Shown here: positions 40,604 to 47,232 of the stretch, piece after piece
Layout of the letters: every line of letters starts with the position of its first letter
Position numbering within the stretch: the first letter of the stretch is position 1
Assembly (NCBI GenBank): GCA_964496595.1
Contig: CAZCAI010000013.1
Span: forward strand, 1 to 47,232
Reading direction: 5' to 3'
Length of the DNA: 47,232 bases
Origin: JAAAOZ01 sp964496595
GTDB lineage: Bacteria; Chloroflexota; Anaerolineae; B4-G1; SLSP01
Position numbers and translations under genes: made by a program
Notes under the pieces: generated by a model
Databases searched by the model: none
Seen by the model: the letters and a program-made list of their open reading frames with translations, nothing else
Told to the model about the DNA's origin: nothing

Positions 40604-40738
40604 TTTGAAAATTCAATCAGGAAACCTTGCGAAGGTTTACAGGAGCCTGGGCAAACAGATTAACTTGCTCGCTGCGCCTCATACAAACTTTTAGAAGTCC
40701 TTTGCGCAACCTTCGCAAGGGTAGGCCTGATTTTCAAA
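40604..40738. repeat. Inverted-end element, copy B (CCTTGCGAAGGTT family)
   Basis: Ends TTTGAAAATTCAATCAGGAA and CCTTGCGAAGGTT on the left (40604-40638), and GCAACCTTCGCAAGG then CCTGATTTTCAAA on the right (40706-40738), are inverted repeats of about 30 bp with small gaps. The interior aligns to copy A at 22970. It fills the space between the decarboxylase beta-subunit stop (40743) and the kor operon start (40547). Confidence 0.8.
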
Positions 40739-40742
40739 CAGT

Positions 40743-41879
40743 CTAAAGTCCCAACATGGGCATGACGAGGGTTAACAATACCCCGCCCGCGATCACCGAT
40801 CCCAGTTGCCCGGCGGTGTTCGCGCCCATCGCGTGCATCAGAACAAAGTTGGAGTAATCCTCATCCTGCGCTACCTTCTGGACCAACCGCCCGGCCATCG
40901 GGAAGGCGCTGATGCCCGCTGCGCCGATGAGAGGGTTGATCTTCTTGCCGGAGAAGATGTACAGCAGTTTCCCGAACATAATGCCGGCTGCCGTATCCAG
41001 GCCGAAGGCAAACAGCCCCAGGATCAAAATCTTGAGGGTGTCCCAGTTGAGGAAACTATCCGCTGTCATCGTGCTGCCGACCACCAGGCCCAAGAAAAGC
41101 GTCGAGACATTGATGATTTCGTTCTCCGAGGTCTTGGCTAAGCGTTCTACCACGCCGGCTTCCTTGAGCAGATTGCCGATCATCAACGAGGCGATGAGGG
41201 GCGCGGCCTGCGGCACCAGAATCCCCACGCCGATGGTGACGATGATGGGGAAGAGCACCAGCGCGCGCTTGGAGACGGGGCGCGGCGCGTACTCCATGTG
41301 GGTTTTGCGCTCTTCGGATGTTGTGAGCAGGCGCATAATCGGCGGCTGGATGATGGGCACTAAGCTCATATAGGAATATGCCACCACCGAGATCACGCCC
41401 AACATGTGCGGAGCTAATTTATTCGCCACGTAGATGCTGGTGGGGCCATCGATGGCGCCGATGATGCCGATGCTGGCCGCCTCGTTCATCGGGAAGCCCA
41501 GCAAGATGGCGATGATCAAGGTGCCGAAGATGCCAAACTGGCCCGCCGCTCCCATCAAGGCGAAGAGGGGTTGGGCCAACAGCGGGCGGAAGTCCATCAT
41601 CACGCCCACGCCGATAAAGATTAAGAGCGGGAATAATTCATTATCCACGCCGGCTTGTTTGATGACCGCTAACATACCGTGCTCCGCAGGATCAATCATC
41701 GCGGAGAGTGGGAGGTTGCCGATAATGCAGCCAATCCCAATCGGGAGCAGGAGCACCGGTTCGTACTCTTTCGCGATGGCCAGGTAGATTAACACCCCGC
41801 CGATGGCCATCATCACAATATGCGGCAAACTCAGGGCCTTCAGCCCTACGATCAAATTTCCAAGGTCAATTGTATTCAC
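40743..41879 (-). CDS. Sodium-pumping decarboxylase, beta (membrane) subunit
   Basis: 378 residues from GTG 41879 (VNTIDLGNLIVGL), 6 nt after GAGGAG; a TTG 24 bases earlier lacks an SD. About nine or more membrane helices. Conserved Na-binding region GIIGAIDGPTSIYVANKLAP with the essential Asp, a second conserved block NPLIGAAGISAFPMAGRLVQKV, and MHAMGANTAGQLGSVIAGG at the end. It is OadB/MmdB/GcdB: it decarboxylates carboxybiotin on the carrier subunit and moves Na+ outward. It is the last gene of the operon, 56 bp after a GNAT gene. Confidence 0.95.
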   Translation of the reverse strand: MNTIDLGNLIVGLKALSLPHIVMMAIGGVLIYLAIAKEYEPVLLLPIGIGCIIGNLPLSAMIDPAEHGMLAVIKQAGVDNELFPLLIFIGVGVMMDFRPLLAQPLFALMGAAGQFGIFGTLIIAILLGFPMNEAASIGIIGAIDGPTSIYVANKLAPHMLGVISVVAYSYMSLVPIIQPPIMRLLTTSEERKTHMEYAPRPVSKRALVLFPIIVTIGVGILVPQAAPLIASLMIGNLLKEAGVVERLAKTSENEIINVSTLFLGLVVGSTMTADSFLNWDTLKILILGLFAFGLDTAAGIMFGKLLYIFSGKKINPLIGAAGISAFPMAGRLVQKVAQDEDYSNFVLMHAMGANTAGQLGSVIAGGVLLTLVMPMLGL

Positions 41880-41935
41880 CCATGACTCCTCAGATACCAG
41901 CAAATTAAGCGAATGCAGCAGATCAAGAGGTGTGA

Positions 41936-42757
41936 TTATGAGATGGTCTCATCCTCCAGGCGACAGTGCATCAAATACATCGGACGTTGCCGCTGGAATC
42001 CTAAGCGCTCCAGGCGCGCGACCATCTCCTCACGTTCCTGCTCGATAACAATAAATGGACAAATCCCCTCCGCCTGTAGCGCCTTGACTAACGCGCCGAT
42101 GATGCACATGTCGTAGCCGCGATCCTGATACCCCTTGCGGATGATCAGATTGCCGATCTTCGCAGCCCCCGGCACACAAAGGTTGGTCGTCATCATTCCC
42201 ACCAGGCTCTTTTTATCCCACACGCCGAACGCCGGGCCGTGTTCAAATGGATCTTTGGAGAAGGTGCGGACGACGGTTTTTTCGGCCTTGGCCAACGCCT
42301 GCATCGCGGGCCAATCCTCCGGCGTCAGCTCCACAGCGGGTTCGGTCGCCAGCCTGGAGGCGTCGTTCTCGTACACCATCTGCCATTCAGGGGTGACTTC
42401 CAACACGGTGAACGCCTCCGCCACGATGGCACGCTGGGCCTCATCAACCAACAACGCGACGTCACTGCCGGGATCGGCCAAGAAGGTGGCGTAATTCGCC
42501 AGCAGATCTGGCGCCTCGCCGATGAAGGCCAGCGCGGGTTGCGGCGGCTTCGTCCTGGCCTGGAGCGTGTCATACGTGCCGGGACAACTGGCGACGGACA
42601 TCGCCGGCGAATGCGCGATGTCGCACTCCTCCGTCAACGCGGTGACGTTGGCCACGAAGGTGAAATGTGCCAATGTCCAATCCAGGTCTTGCGTCTGCTC
42701 CTGGATCTGGCTATGGAGTGGGGAAACGGTCCGGGGGACGACGGTGGCGTTGCCCAT
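41936..42757 (-). CDS. GNAT-family acetyltransferase within the decarboxylase operon
   Basis: 273 residues, ATG 42757 with GAGGGG upstream and only 3 bp after the biotin-carrier stop. The C-terminal ~130 residues are a GNAT fold: GPAFGVWDKKSLVGMMTTN, then AAKIGNLIIRKGYQDRGYDMCIIGALVKALQ with a variant acetyl-CoA loop (RKGYQDRGYD), and MVARLERLGFQRQRPMYLM. The N-terminal half (LLANYATFLADPGSDVALLVDEAQR) looks like a second, degenerate GNAT or FR47-type half. Target unknown. GNAT genes are not a standard part of this operon, so it may acetylate a subunit or an acyl-CoA-derived product, or be a passenger. Confidence 0.82.
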   Translation of the reverse strand: MGNATVVPRTVSPLHSQIQEQTQDLDWTLAHFTFVANVTALTEECDIAHSPAMSVASCPGTYDTLQARTKPPQPALAFIGEAPDLLANYATFLADPGSDVALLVDEAQRAIVAEAFTVLEVTPEWQMVYENDASRLATEPAVELTPEDWPAMQALAKAEKTVVRTFSKDPFEHGPAFGVWDKKSLVGMMTTNLCVPGAAKIGNLIIRKGYQDRGYDMCIIGALVKALQAEGICPFIVIEQEREEMVARLERLGFQRQRPMYLMHCRLEDETIS

Positions 42758-42760
42758 ACG

Positions 42761-43195
42761 TCACCCCTCGATGCTCAACAGGGGATCGCCGTGTTGCACT
42801 TTCTGTCCAACCTGAATATGGATCTCTTTGACGATGCCCGCCTGGGTCGCACGGATGGGATTGTTCATCTTCATCGCCTCCAGGACACATAATTCCTGCC
42901 CCGGCTCAACCTGATCGCCCTCGGAGATGCTGATGCTGATCACCGTGCCGGGCAGCGGAGAGCGGACATCGCCCGAGGTCGCCGGCGCAGATGGGGCGGA
43001 GGGCGTGGGGGCAGGTGGGGGCGATGCGCTAACCGTCGAGGCGGATGTAACCTTCGGCGCTGAGGGGGCGGGCTGAGATGCTACGTGAACTTCGATCTCC
43101 TCGCCATCGACAATCGCGCGTACAGGGCGCTCCCTGGGATTAGGGACTTCGACCGTATACTCTTCTCCTGCAATAGTTACTCGATAAACTGACAT
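42761..43195 (-). CDS. Biotin carboxyl carrier subunit of the decarboxylase
   Basis: 144 residues. N-terminal ~40 residues form a small beta structure (YRVTIAGEEYTVEVPNPRE), followed by an Ala/Pro/Ser linker (~42-75) and a biotinyl domain with the attachment site EAMKMNNPI. The carrier swings carboxybiotin between the carboxyltransferase and the membrane subunit. Layout matches MmdC/GcdC or the C-terminus of OadA. It lies 39 bp after the OadG-like gene and 3 bp before the GNAT gene, so one transcript. Confidence 0.93.
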   Translation of the reverse strand: MSVYRVTIAGEEYTVEVPNPRERPVRAIVDGEEIEVHVASQPAPSAPKVTSASTVSASPPPAPTPSAPSAPATSGDVRSPLPGTVISISISEGDQVEPGQELCVLEAMKMNNPIRATQAGIVKEIHIQVGQKVQHGDPLLSIEG

Positions 43196-43234
43196 AGACT
43201 TATCTCCCTATCGTTCTCTCGCAATTAGACTGCG

Positions 43235-43609
43235 CTACCGGCGCGTCCGAAGCGAGTTGTAGTAATCACGCCGGGCGAGTTGGGTGGCGCGCACGTGCGC
43301 CGTCCAGGATTCGCCGGTTGCGGCGTGGCTCAGGCGCTTCGCCTGGTAGGTATCCGTCGCTTGGGCCAGGGCCACCGCGACCGCGGCGGCCGCGGCGCGC
43401 TGACGGCCTACGTCAATGTGCAACCTGGCCCGGTCATCTGAAGCCTCAATCGCCGCCGGCATCTCTGGGCTTTCCGAGGACTCTTTTCCGCCATCGGCTA
43501 AGAAGGTCGTCAGCGCAAACATACCCGCGACCAGCACACCAATCGCAGCGAAGGTCATCCCCATCCCGATCAGAGTGAGGAGCACCGCTTGTGATAGTAA
43601 TTCGTCCAT
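43235..43609 (-). CDS. OadG-like (delta/gamma) subunit of the sodium-pumping decarboxylase
   Basis: 124 residues from ATG 43609 (MDELLSQAVLLTLIGMGMTF), with AGGAGGT upstream. One N-terminal helix (LLTLIGMGMTFAAIGVLVAGMF) followed by a charged, Ala-rich soluble tail. This matches OadG/MmdD, the small anchor that holds the carboxyltransferase and carrier to the membrane subunit. The tail ends in ATQLARRDYYNSLRTRR. Position right after the carboxyltransferase gene (8 bp) supports the call. Confidence 0.85.
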   Translation of the reverse strand: MDELLSQAVLLTLIGMGMTFAAIGVLVAGMFALTTFLADGGKESSESPEMPAAIEASDDRARLHIDVGRQRAAAAAVAVALAQATDTYQAKRLSHAATGESWTAHVRATQLARRDYYNSLRTRR

Positions 43610-43617
43610 ATTACCTC

Positions 43618-45162
43618 CTACATCGGCATCAAGCCGTGTTTCTTGGGCGGGACTTGGCGGATTTGCTCGCGCAAAGCGCGCAGCCCCGCGATGAGTACAG
43701 GTCGCGTTTGCGCCGGCTCGATGACGTTGTCCAAAATGCCATATTCCGCAGCGCGATAGGGATTGGCGTATTCCTCGCGATATTCGGCCACCAACTGCTT
43801 GCGGAGCGTCTCGGGATCTTCGGCATTGGCGAGTTCGCGGCGCTTCAGAATGTTGACCGCGCCCTCCGGCCCCATCACGGCGATCTCCGCCGAGGGCCAA
43901 CCGAGGTGCAGATCCGCGCCGAGGCTCTTACTGCTCATCACGATGTAGGCGCCGCCGTAGGCTTTGCGCGTGACGATGGAGATTTTCGGCACGGTCGCCT
44001 CAACGTAGGCGTAGATAGCCTTGGCGCCGTGCCGGATGATGCCGTTGTGCTCCTGCGCCACGCCCGGCAGGAAGCCGGGCGAATCAACAAAGGTAATCAG
44101 CGGCAGGTTGAAGGCGTCGCAGAAGCGGACAAAGCCAGCGATCTTATCCGAAGCGTCAATATCGATAACGCCGGCCATAAATTGGGGCTGCTGCGCGACG
44201 ATGCCCACTGCCTGACCATCCAATCGCGCAAATCCGACGATGGCATTGCGCGCCCAAGCGGCTTGCACCTCCAAGAAAGTGTCACGATCTACGATGCTCA
44301 GGATAGCCGTGCGCATATCGTAGGGGATGTTGGGGTCTTCTGGGACGAGGGTGTTGAGGGAGGCGTCGGTGCGCATCGGATCATCGCCCGTCTCCACGTA
44401 GGGCGGCGATTCGACGTTGTTCGAGGGGAGGTAAGAGAGCAGGTGTTGCGTCAGCGCCAACGAGGCTTCCTCATCTTCTGCCATAAAATGCGCCACGCCG
44501 CTGGTGCCACAGTGGACCGGGGCGCCGCCCAATCCTTGATGGTCGATCTCCTCGCCCGTCACGCTCTTGACCACATCGGGGCCGGTGATGAACATCATCG
44601 ACTGCTCCGCCGTCATTACGATAAAGTCCATCAGCGCGGGGCTGTAGGCCGCGCCGCCGGCGCACGGGCCTAACATCACGGAGATCTGCGGGACGACGCC
44701 AGACGCCAACGCATTTTGGCGGAAGACCTCGCCATAACCCTGCAGAGCGAGAATGCCTTCCTGGATGCGCGCGCCGCCGGAGTCCAACAATCCAACGATG
44801 GGCGCGCCGTTGTTCAGCGCCATCTTCTGCACCTGCACGATCTTTCGCGCGTGGGTCAGGGAGACGGAGCCGCCGTAGATGGTGAAATCCTGCGCGTAGA
44901 CGAAGACTGTGCGGCCGTCCACCTCGCCATAGCCGGTGACGACGCCATCTCCGGCAAAGGGGTTTTTCTCTTCCGTGGGCGTGATCGCCAGCGGCTGGAG
45001 CTCTTGAAAGGTGCCGGGATCTAAGAACTTAGCGATGCGCTCGCGGGCGGTCATCTTGCCCTTGGCGTGCTGTTTGTCGATCCGCGCTTGTCCACCTCCC
45101 AGGCGAGCTTTCTCTTTTCGCGCCCGAAGTTCTTCCAGGCGGGGGTCTTGTGCTTCGCTCAC
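43618..45162 (-). CDS. mmdA: Acyl-CoA carboxyltransferase subunit (methylmalonyl-CoA decarboxylase alpha-like)
   Basis: 514 residues from GTG 45162 with AGGAGGT 5 nt upstream. Two crotonase-like halves: N-terminal GGGQARIDKQHAKGKMTARERI, GLLDSGGARIQEG and GPCAGGAAYSPALMDFIVM; C-terminal SIVDRDTFLEVQ, FVDSPGFLPGVAQEHNGIIRHGAK (in part) and RKAYGGAYIVMSSKSLGADLHLGWP. It is the PccB/MmdA type that transfers the carboxyl group of an acyl-CoA to biotin. With the OadG-like, biotin and beta genes the operon encodes a Na-translocating decarboxylase; methylmalonyl-CoA is the likely substrate, glutaconyl-CoA an alternative. No biotin carboxylase gene is present, which fits decarboxylation. Confidence 0.93.
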   Translation of the reverse strand: MSEAQDPRLEELRARKEKARLGGGQARIDKQHAKGKMTARERIAKFLDPGTFQELQPLAITPTEEKNPFAGDGVVTGYGEVDGRTVFVYAQDFTIYGGSVSLTHARKIVQVQKMALNNGAPIVGLLDSGGARIQEGILALQGYGEVFRQNALASGVVPQISVMLGPCAGGAAYSPALMDFIVMTAEQSMMFITGPDVVKSVTGEEIDHQGLGGAPVHCGTSGVAHFMAEDEEASLALTQHLLSYLPSNNVESPPYVETGDDPMRTDASLNTLVPEDPNIPYDMRTAILSIVDRDTFLEVQAAWARNAIVGFARLDGQAVGIVAQQPQFMAGVIDIDASDKIAGFVRFCDAFNLPLITFVDSPGFLPGVAQEHNGIIRHGAKAIYAYVEATVPKISIVTRKAYGGAYIVMSSKSLGADLHLGWPSAEIAVMGPEGAVNILKRRELANAEDPETLRKQLVAEYREEYANPYRAAEYGILDNVIEPAQTRPVLIAGLRALREQIRQVPPKKHGLMPM

Positions 45163-45214
45163 GTTCTACCTCCTAATTGTCCATAAGATAACCATTTTAT
45201 TTCGTTATTAACAG

Positions 45215-45237
45215 AGAGACCTGATCACAAGGTCTCT
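45215..45237 (-). terminator. Hairpin at the menG stop codon
   Basis: AGAGACCT / AGGTCTCT, 8-bp perfect stem with a 7-nt loop, overlapping the TAG stop (45236-45238). Possible terminator between menG and the decarboxylase operon; only a weak T-rich stretch follows. Confidence 0.5.
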
Positions 45238-46036
45238 ATTTGATACCGGTGTAGGTCGCGACGGCGCCGCTCATCCGCATCGTACAGGTCACATCGCGCC
45301 AGCCAACGGCGCGCATCGTTGCTACGATGGCCTCGGGAGCCAGGAACTGTCGCACTGAGCGCGGGAGGTATTGGTAGGCTTCGCGATCACCGGAGAGTAT
45401 GTGGCCGACCAAGGCGGTCCACCCGAAGAAATAGAGGGGGAATAGCCAGGACATCGGAAAGCGGGCGGGCCATGTCATCTCCAGGCAAACGACGCGCCCA
45501 CCGGGCGAGACTACGCGCCGCTGTTCGCCAAAGGCCTGGGTGATATCGGGGACGTTACGAATCATAAAGGCCGAAATGACCCCATCAAATGTATTATCGG
45601 GGAAGGCCAGCGACAGGCCATCACTCAATGCCCACTGAAGTTGATCCGCTACGCTCTCCGACTTTCGCGCCGCTTGCAGCATCATCGCCGGCGTTAGATC
45701 GACGCCTATAACGCGCGCCGTCGGATAATACTCGTGCGCGATGAGCGCGACATCGCCGGTGCCCGTCGCCACATCCAACAGGGTGCCATCCGGGGGCAAA
45801 TCGAGGAACGCAACCGCCTCTCGTCGCCAACGTTGGTCTTGACCGAGAGAAATCACGCGGTTGACGCGATCATAGCGGCGAGCGATGCGCGTAAAGAGCG
45901 CGCGAATGTGCTGTTTTTGCTGCCGCGACGTATCTTCCCCGCGTGTCCAGCGTTCTCGGCGCGACCGGATCGATGCGATCTCATCCCCCTTACCGCAAAA
46001 TTCTATGCATACATCACAAACGTCCCATGCATCCAC
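45236..46036 (-). CDS. menG: Demethylmenaquinone methyltransferase (UbiE/MenG family)
   Basis: Up to 266 residues from GTG 46036; the first ~40 residues are unlike the family, and the usual fold begins at QHIRALFTRIARRYDRVNRVISLGQDQRWRREAV, so the real start may lie further in. UbiE/MenG motifs: ARRYDRVNRVISLG, LLDVATGTGDVALIA (SAM motif I), VIGVDLTPAMM and ISAFMIRNVPDI. It methylates demethylmenaquinone in the last step of menaquinone synthesis, so a respiratory quinone is implied. The leader carries a 9-bp hairpin (AACGTCCCA / TGGGACGTT, 46020-46048) whose loop contains the GTG. Confidence 0.85.
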   Translation of the reverse strand: MDAWDVCDVCIEFCGKGDEIASIRSRRERWTRGEDTSRQQKQHIRALFTRIARRYDRVNRVISLGQDQRWRREAVAFLDLPPDGTLLDVATGTGDVALIAHEYYPTARVIGVDLTPAMMLQAARKSESVADQLQWALSDGLSLAFPDNTFDGVISAFMIRNVPDITQAFGEQRRVVSPGGRVVCLEMTWPARFPMSWLFPLYFFGWTALVGHILSGDREAYQYLPRSVRQFLAPEAIVATMRAVGWRDVTCTMRMSGAVATYTGIK

Positions 46037-46111
46037 CCTGGGACGTTATCAAAATTATACGGGAGGGAGGCGCCGACAACGTAGTGGGAAGTGTCACTTC
46101 AGCCGATGATG

Positions 46112-46720
46112 TTATTCATACCTCAAAGCAGATTCAGTTTCCTCTAGCATAGTGTTAATTTGATCCAACCAGGCTTGGGGAATTTCCACGGAGACTGGAA
46201 TTTCGGTCTGTAGATGATAGGACATTGAGATCGGCACACTCACTTGAATGGGTGTTTCTAATGTGTAATGCACGGGGATGACCGTATCGATGGGAAAGGC
46301 AATCTCTTGCTCGCCCACCAGGGGGATTTTGACCGAGGTATTGACCACGGTCGAAAGGGGATAATCAAAATTTAGGGGGATGGTCAATGTCTCGCTGATC
46401 GGCACCATAGTCTTGAAGGGGATGGTGTGATCTACTTCCACAGGGACGACGACCGTTTCATCGCGCCATTGAACTACGGTGTTTTGAAGCGATGCGATGG
46501 TATTTAACGCGCCCTCGCGAACCTCAAAGAGGGCGTAAATCAACACGCCGTTCAGCGCCAGGGAGAGAATCACCAAAAACCAGAGCAGAAGCTGGCCCAT
46601 CCTGACGCGAGACGGCGCTCGTTCTTCGGGCGATGGGGCGCCCTGGGGCAGCGGCGTCTCGCATTGCTGGCACATTTCCGCATCCGGCGGATTATCAAAT
46701 CCACAGTTAGGACATTGCAT
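46112..46720 (-). CDS. Zinc-ribbon, single-pass membrane protein of unknown function
   Basis: 202 residues from ATG 46720 with AAGGAG 8 nt upstream; a TTG two codons earlier is less likely. A zinc ribbon CPNCGFDNPPDAEMCQQC opens the protein, then a Pro-rich linker and one transmembrane helix (~45-65, LLLWFLVILSLALNGVLIYALF). The outer part (~70-202) is a run of short beta repeats, each with Val/Ile-Pro-(Leu/Ile/Val) pairs such as VPVEVDHTIPFKTMVPIS and VVNTSVKIPLVGEQ. I know no family function. It follows the HIT gene on the same strand (33 bp). Confidence 0.75.
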   Translation of the reverse strand: MQCPNCGFDNPPDAEMCQQCETPLPQGAPSPEERAPSRVRMGQLLLWFLVILSLALNGVLIYALFEVREGALNTIASLQNTVVQWRDETVVVPVEVDHTIPFKTMVPISETLTIPLNFDYPLSTVVNTSVKIPLVGEQEIAFPIDTVIPVHYTLETPIQVSVPISMSYHLQTEIPVSVEIPQAWLDQINTMLEETESALRYE

Positions 46721-46753
46721 CGTCAAAGCTCCTTATCACCTGAACTAACAACG

Positions 46754-47101
46754 TCATCCCGGCGGCCAACCCATCCGCCGGCCGCCCAGCAGATGGAGAT
46801 GGAGGTGAAAGACGGTCTGCCCGCTTTGCTCGTCGGTGTTGATCACCAGACGATAGCCGCTCTGCGCGACGCCGGCCTCCTCGGCCAGCTCGCGAGCGAC
46901 GGAGAGCAACTTACCCAGCAGGGGAATGTCCTCTTCGGCGGTCGCTTTGAGGGTGCGGATGTGGCGATTGGGGATGATCAAAATATGTGTCGGGGCCTGG
47001 GGATGCGCATCGTGAAAGGCGGTCACCTCGTCATCTTGATAGATCACGTCGGCGGTCGCATCCCCTTGCGCGATTTGGCAAAAAATACAATCCTGGGGCA
47101 T
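46754..47101 (-). CDS. HIT family hydrolase (HinT-like)
   Basis: 115 residues from ATG 47101 with AGGAGG 5 nt upstream. N-terminal CIFCQIAQGDATADVIYQDD is the HinT opening with its Cys pair, and the catalytic histidine triad is HLHLHLLGG. ILIIPNRHIRTL is also typical. Such proteins hydrolyse nucleoside phosphoramidates and adenylated lysine. Length normal. An inverted-end element (E) begins 17 bp upstream. Confidence 0.95.
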   Translation of the reverse strand: MPQDCIFCQIAQGDATADVIYQDDEVTAFHDAHPQAPTHILIIPNRHIRTLKATAEEDIPLLGKLLSVARELAEEAGVAQSGYRLVINTDEQSGQTVFHLHLHLLGGRRMGWPPG

Positions 47102-47118
47102 CAACGCCTCCTATTTTT

Positions 47119-47223
47119 AAACCTTCCGGTAGGTTGCCAATAGTCCAACTTTGCCCGGTAACAGGCTTCCCGGCCCATTTCAGACCGAGAAAACCGGATT
47201 ATAGCTTCCCGGAAGGTAAAGGT
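47119..47223. repeat. Inverted-end element E (CTTCCGGGAAG type)
   Basis: AAACCTTCCGGTAGGTTGCC at 47119 and TAGCTTCCCGGAAGGTAAA at 47202-47220 are inverted; the right end closely matches that of element D (GTAGCTTCCCAGAAGGT). Intergenic and non-coding; the window ends 9 bp later, so the boundary is not certain. Confidence 0.65.
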
Positions 47224-47232
47224 CTAAGCGGT

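Overview
The window looks like a GC-rich bacterial scaffold, probably a draft or metagenome assembly, because a run of exactly 100 Ns joins two contigs at 1318-1417. The gene set suggests a member of the Chloroflexota, perhaps Anaerolineae-like: a Ser/Thr kinase with an NBR1-like Ig domain, multi-GAF histidine kinases, tandem cyclase-like domains, DUF2085 and DUF2142/GT-C membrane proteins, a Kor-type 2-oxoacid:ferredoxin oxidoreductase and a biotin-dependent sodium-pump decarboxylase. This is inference from gene content; no rRNA or ribosomal protein gene is present to confirm it.

Layout. 1-1793: a NiFe hydrogenase large subunit (5' end cut by the window) faces, across the gap, a truncated 4Fe-4S protein. 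1886-10018: a minus-strand block with a degenerate MBL-fold protein and a tightly packed set of AlaX editing protein, GAF-PAS histidine kinase, deoxynucleoside kinase, multi-GAF histidine kinase and a second deoxynucleoside kinase. 10153-18448: BaiN/HI0933-type flavoprotein, cupin, degenerate tandem cyclase, XdhC, aldo/keto reductase, Holliday-junction-resolvase-like protein, dihydropyrimidinase family enzyme and an orphan OmpR-type response regulator. 18536-22920: methionine and C1 metabolism (fused homocysteine methyltransferase/MTHFR, then MetE). 23202-28926: DUF2085 protein, histidine phosphatase, DUF364 protein (+), Pcm, Ser/Thr kinase and ACT protein. 29403-35685: the main plus-strand block with a VapBC-like pair, tRNA-Val(GAC), a LOG-like protein, GH1 glucosidase, QueA, a GT-C membrane protein and a thioesterase. 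35682-47101: back on minus with TrmO, MazG-like, patatin, korDABC, a sodium-translocating acyl-CoA decarboxylase operon containing a GNAT gene, MenG/UbiE, a zinc-ribbon membrane protein and a HIT protein.

Metabolic logic. The kor cluster can make succinyl-CoA with reduced ferredoxin. The neighbouring decarboxylase operon (carboxyltransferase, OadG-like subunit, biotin carrier, beta membrane subunit) would convert methylmalonyl-CoA to propionyl-CoA while pumping Na+. With a methylmalonyl-CoA mutase (not in the window) the two would form one energy-conserving route. MetE with a fused HMT/MTHFR gives cobalamin-independent methionine synthesis or recycling.

The least explained part is intergenic. 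I find at least four kinds of dispersed, structured DNA: (i) roughly 105-135 bp elements bounded by inverted CCTTGCGAAGGTT ends (22970, 36221, 40604); (ii) related elements with CTTCCGGGAAG ends (33606, 47119); (iii) arrays of perfect hairpins with 4-nt loops, twice GTCA inside different stems, plus a shared GAGGCTAACTACGAAC-like motif (13316, 15468, 18524, 33678, 37663); (iv) degenerate heptanucleotide tandem repeats, one of them inside a coding region. A separate MITE-like element (30106-30334) carries the -35 box of the tRNA-Val promoter.
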